64,000 nucleotides of DNA from Solibacillus sp040274725. Lineage in GTDB: Bacteria > Bacillota > Bacilli > Bacillales_A > Planococcaceae. A program made the translations under genes and the position numbers. The notes beneath the pieces are model-generated. The model searched no databases. It was not told where the DNA came from and was given only the letters and a program-made list of their open reading frames with translations. The stretch is from NCBI GenBank assembly GCA_040274725.1, contig JBEMAQ010000001.1:496001-560000 (forward strand). The letters run 5' to 3'. The stretch's first letter is position 1; every line of letters begins with the position of its first letter. Positions 24,147-33,921 of this stretch are shown piece by piece.

Positions 24147-25057
24147 TAGCGGTGGCTCCTTCCGATTAGCTCTGAAATATGATTTACACCTAGCTCATCT
24201 AGCTTCGCTGGTAATTCCTCAATAATATTTGGACAAACGAAATGGTCGACAAAATTTGCTGTACCAACCGCAACCGCAGAGGCACCGACGCTCATAAAGT
24301 CAATCACGTCTTGCGCACATGTGACGCCGCCCATGCCAATTATCGGAATATTTACAGCCTTATACACCTCGTATACCATACGGATGGCAACTGGTTTTAC
24401 TGCTGGACCTGACAAACCGCCTGTACCGTTTGCGATAACCGGCTTCCCTGTTTTTTCATGCAAACGCATGCCAACAAGTGTGTTAATCATTGTAATACCG
24501 TCCGCGCCGCCTGCTTCAACTGCCTTCGCGATATCGACAATGCTCGTTACGTTTGGTGATAATTTTACGTAGACTGGTACCTCGGATACAGCCTTCACTG
24601 CCGCCACTAGCTGACGCGCTGTTTCAGGGTCTGTACCGAACTGAATGCCGCCGCATTTTACGTTTGGACATGAAATGTTGAGCTCAAGCGCCTTGACATT
24701 TGGCGCTGCTGAAATACGACGCGCTACCTCTACGTAGTCCTCTGTTTCTGTCCCCGCAACATTGGCGATAATTGGCACATCATAGCCTTCTAAAAACTTT
24801 AGTTCTTCCGCCATTACCTTGTCGATCCCTGGGTTTTGTAGGCCGATTGCATTTAGCATGCCTGCCGCTGTTTCGGCTACGCGTGGTGTTGGGTTCCCTG
24901 CGCGTGTTTCTACTGTTGTCGCTTTAATCATAATCGCGCCAAGCTTTGAGAGATCATACAGCTGTGCGTACTCGCGGCCAAAGCCGAAGCAACCTGACGC
25001 TGGCATAATTGGGTTTTTTAAATCCAGTCCTGGTAATTCAATCGTTAGTCGGCTCAT
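24146..25057 (-). CDS. pyrD: Dihydroorotate dehydrogenase, class 1B catalytic subunit
   Basis: Oxidises dihydroorotate to orotate, passing electrons via PyrK to NAD+. 303 residues from the ATG at 25057, which overlaps the pyrK stop in ATGA; a longer upstream reading would run back into pyrK. The active-site base is Cys130 in NISCPNVKCGG; FMN phosphate-binding GMGGV and AVAVGTAN follow near the C-terminus. The active-site Cys and the adjacent pyrK show the class 1B type. Confidence 0.97.
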   Translation of the reverse strand: MSRLTIELPGLDLKNPIMPASGCFGFGREYAQLYDLSKLGAIMIKATTVETRAGNPTPRVAETAAGMLNAIGLQNPGIDKVMAEELKFLEGYDVPIIANVAGTETEDYVEVARRISAAPNVKALELNISCPNVKCGGIQFGTDPETARQLVAAVKAVSEVPVYVKLSPNVTSIVDIAKAVEAGGADGITMINTLVGMRLHEKTGKPVIANGTGGLSGPAVKPVAIRMVYEVYKAVNIPIIGMGGVTCAQDVIDFMSVGASAVAVGTANFVDHFVCPNIIEELPAKLDELGVNHISELIGRSHR

Positions 25058-25827
25058 AATGCCACAACTCCTTTCGGGAATACAGGCCCGTCTGAGCACA
25101 CTTTTACATAAGCTTTTTCTTGCGTTTCTGTTGTATTACATACACAAGCGAAGCACGCGCCAATTCCGCACGCCATGCGCTCCTCAAATGATAAGTAGCC
25201 GGGCTTATCGTCGTAATAGCCCTCTAATGCCTTTAACATCGGCAGTGGTCCGCAAGAATAATACACATCAAACTCCGGCTTCACTTCGTCGAATACTGTT
25301 GTGACAAAGCCCTTTGTCCCTTTTGTACCGTCCACTGTTGCGTAATATGTGTCACCTAAAGCGCCGAACTCCTCCTCGTAGAAGCATACATCCTCTGATT
25401 GGAAGCCGAGTACGTGAATTGTTTTCACGCCGCGCGCATTTAGCTGCTTTGATAATTCGTGCAGTGGTGGTACACCGATCCCGCCGCCAACTAAAAGTGC
25501 TGTTTGGCCAGGCTGTGCTGCTTCAACTGGGAAGCCGTTACCGATTGGACCAAGCACATCAACAAGCTCGCCTTCTAAGCGAGTTGCTAAAACTTGTGTC
25601 CCGCGGCCTTCCGCACGGTAAATCATTGTAAATTCATTGTTTTCTTTATCGACGTTCGCAATACTAATTGGACGACGCAGTAGCGGCTCAAACGAATCGG
25701 ACACCTTTACATGGACAAACTGGCCAGGAGTCATCTCCTGAACCAGTTCCCCGTGAAGTGTCAATTCGAAAATATTTGTCGCAATGCTTACTTGCTTAAC
25801 GACTTTCATTTTCTCTTGACGAATCAT
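25054..25827 (-). CDS. pyrK: Dihydroorotate dehydrogenase electron transfer subunit
   Basis: Iron-sulfur flavoprotein partner of PyrD that moves electrons to NAD+. 257 residues: an FAD-binding barrel with RRPISIANV near 51, an NAD-binding domain with GGGIGVPPL near 114, and a C-terminal [2Fe-2S] site with Cys220, Cys225, Cys228 and Cys244. It lies two bases after carB and overlaps pyrD by four bases. Confidence 0.96.
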   Translation of the reverse strand: MIRQEKMKVVKQVSIATNIFELTLHGELVQEMTPGQFVHVKVSDSFEPLLRRPISIANVDKENNEFTMIYRAEGRGTQVLATRLEGELVDVLGPIGNGFPVEAAQPGQTALLVGGGIGVPPLHELSKQLNARGVKTIHVLGFQSEDVCFYEEEFGALGDTYYATVDGTKGTKGFVTTVFDEVKPEFDVYYSCGPLPMLKALEGYYDDKPGYLSFEERMACGIGACFACVCNTTETQEKAYVKVCSDGPVFPKGVVAL

Positions 25828-25829
25828 AA

Positions 25830-28800
25830 TTAATGTACAACCTCCGCTTTTGGCATGATCTCCGCTGTAAATGTCATCGACTCAATGACACGTAGCATTG
25901 CTTCTGCTGTATCAAGTGACGTTAAGCATGGTACACCATTTTCTACAGATTCACGGCGGATACGGAATCCGTCACGTGCAGGCTGCTTGCCTTTTGTTAA
26001 TGTGTTGACGATAATTTGTGCTTCACCGCTTTGGATGACATCTAGTAATGTTTTACCTTTTGCACCGATTTTTCCAACAACATCTGTACGTACACCGTTT
26101 GCTTCAAATACGTTCGCTGTACCTTCTGTCGCCATAATGCGGTAGCCTACTGTTGAGAAGCGTTTTGCAAGTGCAATTGCTTCATCTTTATCTTTATCCG
26201 ATACCGTGAATAATACAGCACCGTGTGTTTTAATTTCCATACCTGCTGCAACAAAGCCTTTGTATAATGCTTTTTCGAACGTTGCATCTTTCCCCATTAC
26301 CTCACCTGTTGATTTCATCTCAGGCCCTAATGTAATGTCTACGCGGCGTAGTTTTGCGAATGAGAATACTGGTACTTTTACGTACACGCCTTGCTTCTCT
26401 TCAGCTAAGCCTGTTGGGTAGCCTTGTTCAATAATTGACTGACCAAGAATCGCTTTTGTTGCGATGTTTGCCATCGGGATGTTCGTAATTTTACTTAAGA
26501 ACGGTACCGTACGGCTTGAGCGTGGATTTACTTCGATTACGTAAATTTCACCTTCACTCATAACATACTGAATGTTCATTAACCCGATGATGCCTAAGCC
26601 TTTTGCTAAGCGTGTTGTGTAGTCTACTAGCGTCGCTTTTTGTGCATCTGTTAATTTTTGTGGTGGGTACACGCTGATTGAGTCACCTGAGTGGACACCC
26701 GCGCGCTCAATATGCTCCATAATACCTGGGATTAATACGTTCTCACCGTCACAAATTGCGTCTACTTCAATTTCTTGACCTGTTAAATAACGGTCAACTA
26801 ATACTGGGTGATCCGGAGATGCCTCTACCGCATTTTCCATATAATGCGCTAGCTCGTCTAAGTTATAAACGATTTCCATTGCACGTCCACCAAGTACGTA
26901 AGAAGGACGAACTAATACTGGGAAGCCAAGCTTTTCACCGATTACTAATGCTTCTTCTTTTGATACTGCTGTTTCACCTTGTGGCTGCGGAATTTTAAGC
27001 TCTTGCAGTGCCGCCTCGAACTTGTTACGGTTTTCTGCACGGTCAATATCTTCTAAAGACGTACCTAAAATTTTCACGCCGTTTGCTTCTAGCTTATCTG
27101 CTAAGTTGATCGCTGTTTGACCACCGAACTGCACAACAACACCCATTGGCTGCTCTAAATCTACGATGTGCATAACATCCTCGATTGTTAGTGGCTCGAA
27201 GTATAACTTATCCGAAATTGAGAAGTCTGTAGAAACTGTCTCTGGGTTTGAGTTGATAATGATCGCCTCGTAGCCCGCTTCTTGAATCGCCCATACAGAG
27301 TGCACTGTTGCGTAGTCGAACTCTACCCCTTGCCCGATACGGATTGGACCTGAACCAAGTACGATTACTGACTCTTTTTCAGAGCGAATTGATTCGTTCT
27401 CTTCTTCGTATGTGCCGTAGAAGTATGGTGTGTTTGACTCGAACTCGGCTGCACATGTATCAACCATTTTGTATACTGGCACGATGCCTGCTTCTTTACG
27501 GAATGCGTAGATGTCGCTTTCCTTTGTATTCCAAAGCTCTGCTACTTTTTTATCTGCAAAGCCTAGGCGTTTTGCTGTACGTAATACGTCTTTGTCGTTG
27601 ACGTTCTGTGCAAGCGTTGTTTCCATATCGACAATTTTCTTTAATTTCGTTAAGAACCATAAGTCGATTGCTGACCACTCGTGGATTTGCTCGACTGTTA
27701 CGCCGCGACGCAGTGCTTCACCGATGAAGAATAGACGCTCATCGCCTGCTTTTTTAATACGCTTTTCAATCCACGTATCTGTTAGCTGCTCTGGATGCTT
27801 CATTTCAATATGGACATGGCCTGTTTCAAGTGAACGAACTGCTTTTAATAATGCTTCTTCAAATGTACGACCAAGTGCCATTACTTCACCTGTTGCCTTC
27901 ATTTGCGTACCTAAGTTACGTTTTGCTGATTCAAATTTATCGAACGGCCAGCGTGGGATTTTCGCTACGATGTAGTCAAGTGCTGGCTCGAAGCAAGCAA
28001 ATGTTGAACCTGTTACTGGGTTTTTAATTTCGTCCAGTGTAAGACCGACTGCGATTTTCGCCGCTAATTTTGCAATTGGGTAACCCGTTGCTTTTGAAGC
28101 AAGTGCAGATGAACGCGATACACGTGGGTTTACTTCGATTACATAGTACTGGAATGAGTTCGGGTCTAGCGCTAACTGTACATTACAGCCACCTTCGATT
28201 TTCAGTGCACGGATAATATCAAGTGAGATATTACGTAGCATTTGATTTTCACGGTCTGATAATGTTTGTGTTGGTGCGACTACGATTGAGTCCCCTGTAT
28301 GAATCCCTACTGGGTCGAAGTTTTCCATGTTACATACAACGATGGCATTGTCTGCTGCGTCACGCATTACCTCGTATTCAATTTCCTTCATGCCTGCGAT
28401 TGATTTCTCAAGTAAGCATTGTGTTACAGGTGAATATTTCAAACCTGATGTCACGATTTCTTCAAGCTCTTGGTCATTATGGCAAATACCGCCGCCTGTT
28501 CCGCCAAGCGTGAAAGCAGGACGTACGATAACTGGATAGCCGATACGCGCAACGAGTGCATGTGCCTCTTCCATATTGTGAATAATATCTGACTCTGGTA
28601 CTGGCGCATTTAGCTCATACATTAAGTTACGGAATAAGTCGCGGTCCTCTGCTTTATGAATCGCGTCTAGCTTTGTTCCAAGAATTTCGATATTTAGCTC
28701 ATCAAGAATACCTGACTCGTCTAATTCAATCGCCATGTTTAAGCCTGTTTGACCACCAAGTGTTGGTAGAATGGCATCTGGACGCTCTTTACGTAAAATA

Positions 28801-29027
28801 CGTGAGACGAACTCTAATGTAATTGGCTCGATATATACTTTGTCCGCGATTTCTGTATCCGTCATAATTGTCGCTGGGTTTGAGTTGATTAAAATTACTT
28901 TGTAGCCCTCTTCTCTTAATGAAAGACAAGCTTGTGTACCTGCATAGTCAAACTCTGCTGCTTGACCGATGACGATTGGACCTGATCCGATTACTAAAAT
29001 TGTTTCTATATCTGTACGTTTAGGCAT
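25830..29027 (-). CDS. carB: Carbamoyl-phosphate synthase large subunit (pyrimidine-type)
   Basis: Makes carbamoyl phosphate from bicarbonate, ATP and ammonia delivered by the small subunit. 1065 residues in two homologous ATP-grasp halves (first around 1-400, second around 550-930), each with a NPRxSRSSALASKATGYPIA or NPRSSRTVPF-type motif, and a C-terminal MGS-like allosteric domain (about 935-1065) expected to bind UMP or PRPP. The gene in this operon corresponds to pyrAB of B. subtilis. It overlaps carA by eight bases. Confidence 0.96.
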   Translation of the reverse strand: MPKRTDIETILVIGSGPIVIGQAAEFDYAGTQACLSLREEGYKVILINSNPATIMTDTEIADKVYIEPITLEFVSRILRKERPDAILPTLGGQTGLNMAIELDESGILDELNIEILGTKLDAIHKAEDRDLFRNLMYELNAPVPESDIIHNMEEAHALVARIGYPVIVRPAFTLGGTGGGICHNDQELEEIVTSGLKYSPVTQCLLEKSIAGMKEIEYEVMRDAADNAIVVCNMENFDPVGIHTGDSIVVAPTQTLSDRENQMLRNISLDIIRALKIEGGCNVQLALDPNSFQYYVIEVNPRVSRSSALASKATGYPIAKLAAKIAVGLTLDEIKNPVTGSTFACFEPALDYIVAKIPRWPFDKFESAKRNLGTQMKATGEVMALGRTFEEALLKAVRSLETGHVHIEMKHPEQLTDTWIEKRIKKAGDERLFFIGEALRRGVTVEQIHEWSAIDLWFLTKLKKIVDMETTLAQNVNDKDVLRTAKRLGFADKKVAELWNTKESDIYAFRKEAGIVPVYKMVDTCAAEFESNTPYFYGTYEEENESIRSEKESVIVLGSGPIRIGQGVEFDYATVHSVWAIQEAGYEAIIINSNPETVSTDFSISDKLYFEPLTIEDVMHIVDLEQPMGVVVQFGGQTAINLADKLEANGVKILGTSLEDIDRAENRNKFEAALQELKIPQPQGETAVSKEEALVIGEKLGFPVLVRPSYVLGGRAMEIVYNLDELAHYMENAVEASPDHPVLVDRYLTGQEIEVDAICDGENVLIPGIMEHIERAGVHSGDSISVYPPQKLTDAQKATLVDYTTRLAKGLGIIGLMNIQYVMSEGEIYVIEVNPRSSRTVPFLSKITNIPMANIATKAILGQSIIEQGYPTGLAEEKQGVYVKVPVFSFAKLRRVDITLGPEMKSTGEVMGKDATFEKALYKGFVAAGMEIKTHGAVLFTVSDKDKDEAIALAKRFSTVGYRIMATEGTANVFEANGVRTDVVGKIGAKGKTLLDVIQSGEAQIIVNTLTKGKQPARDGFRIRRESVENGVPCLTSLDTAEAMLRVIESMTFTAEIMPKAEVVH

Positions 29028-30117
29028 GTTGTTTCTCCTTTGCTACTTGTTCCATCATTTCGATGAATTCATCAAATAAGTGGTTTGAATCTTCTGGACC
29101 CGGTGAAGCTTCTGGGTGGTATTGTACCGTGAAGATTGGGTATTTCTTGTGGCGTACACCTTCACATGTGCCGTCGTTCAGTGCCACGTGCGTCAACTCT
29201 AAGTCTGTATCTTTTAATGACTCAATATCAACCGCATAGCCATGGTTTTGAGAAGTTAAATCCGTACGACCTGTGCGCAAATCCTTTACTGGGTGATTCC
29301 CACCGCGGTGACCGAATGGTAATTTAAATGATTTCGCGCCTGCTGCTAATGAGAAGATTTGGTGACCTAAGCAAATACCGAACATTGGCACTTTTCCGAT
29401 TAAATTTTTAACCGTTTCGATTCCTTCTACTACGTCCTCAGGGTTCCCCGGACCGTTTGATAGCATAATGCCATCTGGATGCCATGCTAAAATTTGCTCA
29501 GCTGGTGTGTTATAAGGCACAACCAGTACGTCACAGTCACGCTTGTTTAGCTCGCGCAGGATGCCGTGCTTCATACCGAAGTCGATGACAACAACGCGCT
29601 TGCCGCGGCCTGGTGATGGGTATGCTGCTTTTGGCGATACTTCTTTTACGTGGTGTGTCAGAAGTGGTGTTGCTTGTAGCTGCGCAACGATTTCGTCTAC
29701 GTTTACTTCAGCATCTGCCTCCGTTAAAATCGCACGAACCGCACCTTTTGCACGAATGATACGTGTTAATTTACGTGTATCAATGCCTTCGATGCCTGGA
29801 ATGTTTTGTGAGGCTAAGTATGCACCAAGTGACATATCTGAGCGCCAGTTTGATGGGTAGTCTGCAAGCTCGCGTACAACGAAGCCGCGGATTGCTGGTG
29901 TGATCGACTCAAAATCATCACGGTTAATGCCGTAGTTGCCGATTAATGGATATGTTAACGTAACAATTTGACCGTAAAATGATGGATCTGATAATGTTTC
30001 TTGGTAGCCTGTCATCCCTGTTGTGAAAACAACTTCACCTTGAGATGCTGCTTCACTACCGAATGCTGTACCTGAAAATACTGTGCCGTCCTCTAAAATT
30101 AATAAACGCTTTTTCAT
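29020..30117 (-). CDS. carA: Carbamoyl-phosphate synthase small subunit (glutaminase)
   Basis: Class I glutamine amidotransferase that supplies ammonia to CarB. 365 residues: an N-terminal domain unique to CarA, then the amidotransferase domain with the nucleophile Cys249 in MFGICLGHQ and the His/Glu of YHPEASPGPED near the C-terminus. Corresponds to pyrAA. The start base is shared with the last base of the pyrC stop codon, and the 3' end overlaps carB. Confidence 0.96.
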   Translation of the reverse strand: MKKRLLILEDGTVFSGTAFGSEAASQGEVVFTTGMTGYQETLSDPSFYGQIVTLTYPLIGNYGINRDDFESITPAIRGFVVRELADYPSNWRSDMSLGAYLASQNIPGIEGIDTRKLTRIIRAKGAVRAILTEADAEVNVDEIVAQLQATPLLTHHVKEVSPKAAYPSPGRGKRVVVIDFGMKHGILRELNKRDCDVLVVPYNTPAEQILAWHPDGIMLSNGPGNPEDVVEGIETVKNLIGKVPMFGICLGHQIFSLAAGAKSFKLPFGHRGGNHPVKDLRTGRTDLTSQNHGYAVDIESLKDTDLELTHVALNDGTCEGVRHKKYPIFTVQYHPEASPGPEDSNHLFDEFIEMMEQVAKEKQHA

Positions 30118-31391
30118 TATTCCGCCTCCTGATATACGATGTTGCCTTCAAATACCGTCACTACTGGCCAACCTTTTGCCGCCCAGCCGTTAAATGGTGT
30201 GTTGCGACCTTTTGACACGAAACCTTCTGCGTCAACCGTCTGCTCTTTGGCTAGGTCGATTAATACGAAGTCCGCTGATGCACCTACATTCAATGTCCCG
30301 TATGGCAAGTCAAAAATTTGTGCCGCCTTAACGCTCATCCAGTCTACTAATTGCTTTAATGTCCATTTGCCTGTTTCTACAAAGCTTGTATACAGTAATG
30401 GGAATGCTGTTTCAAAGCCGACGATGCCGAACGGTGCGCCGACCATACCGCAGCATTTTTCCTCTACTGTATGTGGTGCGTGGTCTGTTGCGATGCAGTC
30501 AATTGTGCCATCAAGCAGTGCCGCGTGTAATGAATCTTTGTCATCTAGTGCACGTAGTGGCGGGTTCATTTTCCAGTTTGCATCATCTGACGGGATGTCC
30601 ATCTCTTCTAGTAATAAATGGTGTGGGCAAACTTCAGCCGTCACCTTGATTCCTGCCGCTTTTGCGTCACGTACTGCACGAACAGACTCTTTTGTTGATA
30701 CGTGACACACATGGTAGCGTGCACCTGCTGCTTCTGCTAATAACACGTCACGTGCAATTTGCACCGACTCACAAATGGACGGAATCCCCGGTAAGCCAAG
30801 CTCCTTGTTGCGTGTTCCCTCGTGCATCACCCCGTCATAAATAAGGGAGTTATCCTCGCAGTGCGCTACGACTACCGCATCAAGCTTTGCTGCTTGTTGC
30901 ATTTGTTCATACATCGTTGCTGCTAGCTGGATGCCGATGCCGTCATCCGAGAATGCGACTGCACCGTGCTCTTTTAGCTCGGCCATATTCGTGCGTACCT
31001 CACCTGAAATGTCCTTTGTTAATGAGCCATATGGTAAGACGCGAATGACTGCACTGTCTTTAATCAAGCCATTAATTAACTGCATGTTTTCTACTGAGTC
31101 AGGCACGGGCTTTGTATTTGGCATTGCGCAAATTGTTGTAAAGCCGCCCTTTGCTGCTGATGCTGAGCCTGTTGCGATTGTTTCTTTATGCTCAAAGCCT
31201 GGCTCACGTAAATGTGTATGTACATCGACAAAGCCTGGAGATACGAAATGACCTTTGCCATCTACTACTGCTGCTCCTGCTGGTGTTTGGCCGCCGATTG
31301 CTGCGATTTTGCCGTCCACTACTGTAATAGAAGACTTTACTAGCTCGCCTTGTTCATTTAAAAGCTGAATATTTTCAAATACTGTTGTCAT
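30117..31391 (-). CDS. pyrC: Dihydroorotase
   Basis: Cyclises carbamoyl aspartate to dihydroorotate. 424 residues, amidohydrolase TIM barrel of the long class I type, with metal ligands His58 and His60 in DVHTHLREPG, VAHCED near 185, and the catalytic Asp in IATDHAPHT near 303. Three bases separate it from pyrB and it shares a base with carA, so the operon is tightly packed here. Confidence 0.97.
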   Translation of the reverse strand: MTTVFENIQLLNEQGELVKSSITVVDGKIAAIGGQTPAGAAVVDGKGHFVSPGFVDVHTHLREPGFEHKETIATGSASAAKGGFTTICAMPNTKPVPDSVENMQLINGLIKDSAVIRVLPYGSLTKDISGEVRTNMAELKEHGAVAFSDDGIGIQLAATMYEQMQQAAKLDAVVVAHCEDNSLIYDGVMHEGTRNKELGLPGIPSICESVQIARDVLLAEAAGARYHVCHVSTKESVRAVRDAKAAGIKVTAEVCPHHLLLEEMDIPSDDANWKMNPPLRALDDKDSLHAALLDGTIDCIATDHAPHTVEEKCCGMVGAPFGIVGFETAFPLLYTSFVETGKWTLKQLVDWMSVKAAQIFDLPYGTLNVGASADFVLIDLAKEQTVDAEGFVSKGRNTPFNGWAAKGWPVVTVFEGNIVYQEAE

Positions 31392-31394
31392 CGT

Positions 31395-32273
31395 TTATTC
31401 TCTCCCCTTTAAAATCGTTTCAACAATGGCCATACGTGTGAACACACCGTTGCGCACTTGTGCAAAAATACGTGAGCGCGCGCATTCAACGAGCTCATCT
31501 GCAATTTCAACATCACGATTGACTGGTGCTGGGTGCATAATAATCGCGCCTGGCTTCATACGCTGCTCACGTTCTGCCGTTAAGCCGTATTCATCATGGT
31601 AGCTGTCTTTCGAGAAGTTTTTGCTTACCGAGTGACGCTCGTGTTGGATACGTAGTAACATAATGACGTCAGAATCTTCAAGCACTTCATCCCATGAGTG
31701 GGCCGCTTCAAAGTCGCCAGCCCAAGCTTCTGGGCACAAGAAGCGCACATTGGCTCCAAGTTTCGTGAGTGCTGATGCATTCGATTTTGCCACACGGCTA
31801 TGTGATACATCGCCCACAATCGTAATATTTAAACCGTCAAATTCGCCAAATTCTTTACGAATTGTATATAAATCCAACAATGATTGTGATGGGTGCTGGC
31901 CCGCTCCGTCTCCAGCGTTAATGACGGCTACGTTAATGCCTTCTAATAATTCGTTGTAATATTCATCTTCTTTTGCACGAATAACAACCGCATCAAGGCC
32001 GATCATCTCGAGCGTCTTCACCGTGTCATACATCGTCTCGCCCTTCACCGCACTTGAAAACCCTGCGTCAAACGGAATCACTGTGCAGCCAACACGGCGC
32101 TCGGCCATTTCAAAGCTCGTTTTCGTACGTGTACTTGGTTCAAAGAAAAGATTTGCCACATGATAAGAGCGCGATAATTTCGGCTGTTCGCCATTTTCAA
32201 AATCTTTCGCTCGGTCTAAGATTAATAAAATTTCTTCGTTCGATAAATGCTCCATTGAAAGTAAGTTTTTCAT
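31395..32273 (-). CDS. pyrB: Aspartate carbamoyltransferase catalytic subunit
   Basis: Condenses carbamoyl phosphate with aspartate. 292 residues, slightly short for the family, with the carbamoyl-phosphate loop FFEPSTRTKTSF at 43-54, GDGAGQHPSQ near 125 and HPAPVNRDVEI near 250. No regulatory pyrI gene is present, as in other Bacillales. It is preceded by a PyrR-dependent attenuator in the pyrP-pyrB gap. Confidence 0.97.
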   Translation of the reverse strand: MKNLLSMEHLSNEEILLILDRAKDFENGEQPKLSRSYHVANLFFEPSTRTKTSFEMAERRVGCTVIPFDAGFSSAVKGETMYDTVKTLEMIGLDAVVIRAKEDEYYNELLEGINVAVINAGDGAGQHPSQSLLDLYTIRKEFGEFDGLNITIVGDVSHSRVAKSNASALTKLGANVRFLCPEAWAGDFEAAHSWDEVLEDSDVIMLLRIQHERHSVSKNFSKDSYHDEYGLTAEREQRMKPGAIIMHPAPVNRDVEIADELVECARSRIFAQVRNGVFTRMAIVETILKGRE

Positions 32274-32426
32274 TGATTTGCGCCTCCGATTTTATTCGCT
32301 CATAACTCGTTTCAATTTCTCGTATTTAATTTTTGAAGCTTTTCACCTTAAACTTGTTTAACTATACATCAAAGTGAATATAAATGCTATATATGATGTA
32401 TTTTTTCAGTTTAAATGTATTTTTAT

Positions 32427-32538
32427 AAAGAAAAAGCCTCACATCATTTTCACTGTGAGGCTTTTGAAGGGTATAGCAAGCTAGAGTATCCCTATGCGGA
32501 ATACTTACCTTGCTAATCCCTTCTTTGCCTCTCTGGAC
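32427..32538 (-). promoter_or_regulatory. PyrR attenuator between pyrP and pyrB
   Basis: The PyrR-binding loop GTCCAGAGAGGC is at 32538-32527. The terminator stem AAAAGCCTCACA/TGTGAGGCTTTT (32432-32443 with 32454-32465) is followed by T-rich sequence on the minus strand. The antiterminator forms from GAAGGG-AT-TAGCAAG (32523-32509) with CTTGCTA-TA-CCCTTC (32480-32466), and can be extended by GAGGC (32531-32527) pairing with GCCTC of the terminator 5' arm (32461-32457). The same GAGGC lies in the PyrR loop, so UMP-bound PyrR would release the terminator. Structure read by eye. Confidence 0.9.
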
Positions 32539-32558
32539 AATTCTTAAAAGGAATTTAT

Positions 32559-33902
32559 TTAGTTATCATGAACATCTGTTACACCCTTATCACGGCCCGG
32601 TAAGATTAAGTTCAGCGCGACGCCAACGATTGCTGCTAATGCCATACCACCAATTTCTAAACTCAGTGTATCAATTGCAACTTTCGCATTACCGATCCCG
32701 ATCACTAAGATAACCGACGCAATGACCATGTTACGGTTGTTCCCAAAATCGACGCGGCTATCTACGAACATGCGTAGACCGCTTGACGCGATAATCCCGA
32801 ATAACAGAATCGAGATACCACCTAGTACAGCTGTTGGGATTGTTGCAATAATCGCCATAACTTTCCCGAAGAATGACACAAAGATTGCCGCAATTGCTGC
32901 ACCGAAAATAACGTACACAGAGTACACACGTGTAATCGCTAGTACACCGATATTTTCACCGTATGTTGTTTTTGGTGGTCCACCAATTAATGCACTTGCA
33001 AGCGTCCCTAAGCCGTCACCAAGTAATGAGCGGTCAAGGCCTGGGTCGCGAATGTAATCCCGATTTACAACTTTTCCAAGTACGAGCTGATGCCCGATAT
33101 GCTCTGAGATCGTTACGATGACAACTGGCACCATCGCCAGTAAAATTGTTGCTGTCATTTTGAATTCATAATCCACACCTGGAATTAAGAAGTTTGGTAA
33201 TGCAAACCACGCGGCGTCTTTCACCGGTGTGAAGTCAACAATACCAATTGTTAATGAGTAAAGATAACCAATCACTAAACCAAGTAAAATCGGCATTGCG
33301 CTTAAAATATTTTTGAAGTATACGTTAAAGATAATCGCGGCAAATAGTGTCACCATTGCTGCTGAGAAATGCAGCCCACTGTAAACCGATACTTTTTCCA
33401 TAAGACCTGTTGTCTCATTTAACTGCTCAACTGTAATGTTCATCGCCATGTTTACCGCTGTGCCCGCTAACCCAAGACCGATGACGATAATCACTGGTGC
33501 TACAACGATTGGTGGCAACATCGCCATTAACCATTTATAGCCGGTCAAACGAATGAGCAGTGCGACGATTGCGTACACAATACCGACGGCCATCGCACCG
33601 AGCATCGCATTTCCTGGATTGATCGCTACACCTGATGCATCAAGCCCGGCTACCGTAATAATCGGTGCGATAAAGGCGAATGATGAACCTAAGTAAGCCG
33701 GTACTTTAAACTGCGTAATAAGTAAGAAAATAATTGTTGCGATACCACTCGTCAGTAGTGCAATTCCTGGGTCTAGCCCGACTAACTGTGGAACTAAAAT
33801 TGTTGAACCGAACATGGCAAATAAATGTTGAAAACTTAGTATCATTAACTGTCCTGCACCCGGTTTATCCTGAATATCAAGAACTGGTTTTGCTGCTGTC
33901 AT
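32559..33902 (-). CDS. pyrP: Uracil permease
   Basis: Uracil:proton symporter of the nucleobase cation symporter-2 (NCS2/NAT) family. 447 residues, about 12-14 membrane segments. Recognisable are FGSTILVPQLVGLDPGIAL near the N-terminus, the SSFAFIAP segment, and the NCS2 signature GGPPKTTYGENIGVLAITR. Position between pyrR and pyrB makes uracil the most likely substrate. It follows pyrR by 19 bases, leaving no room for the attenuator that B. subtilis has in that gap. Confidence 0.95.
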   Translation of the reverse strand: MTAAKPVLDIQDKPGAGQLMILSFQHLFAMFGSTILVPQLVGLDPGIALLTSGIATIIFLLITQFKVPAYLGSSFAFIAPIITVAGLDASGVAINPGNAMLGAMAVGIVYAIVALLIRLTGYKWLMAMLPPIVVAPVIIVIGLGLAGTAVNMAMNITVEQLNETTGLMEKVSVYSGLHFSAAMVTLFAAIIFNVYFKNILSAMPILLGLVIGYLYSLTIGIVDFTPVKDAAWFALPNFLIPGVDYEFKMTATILLAMVPVVIVTISEHIGHQLVLGKVVNRDYIRDPGLDRSLLGDGLGTLASALIGGPPKTTYGENIGVLAITRVYSVYVIFGAAIAAIFVSFFGKVMAIIATIPTAVLGGISILLFGIIASSGLRMFVDSRVDFGNNRNMVIASVILVIGIGNAKVAIDTLSLEIGGMALAAIVGVALNLILPGRDKGVTDVHDN

Positions 33903-33921
33903 GCTGAAATCCCCACTTTAA

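Noticed and set aside
30139..30705. Plus-strand open frame of 188 codons opposite pyrC
   Set aside because: The longest antisense frame, but it follows the codon structure of pyrC and has no start signal or recognisable domain.
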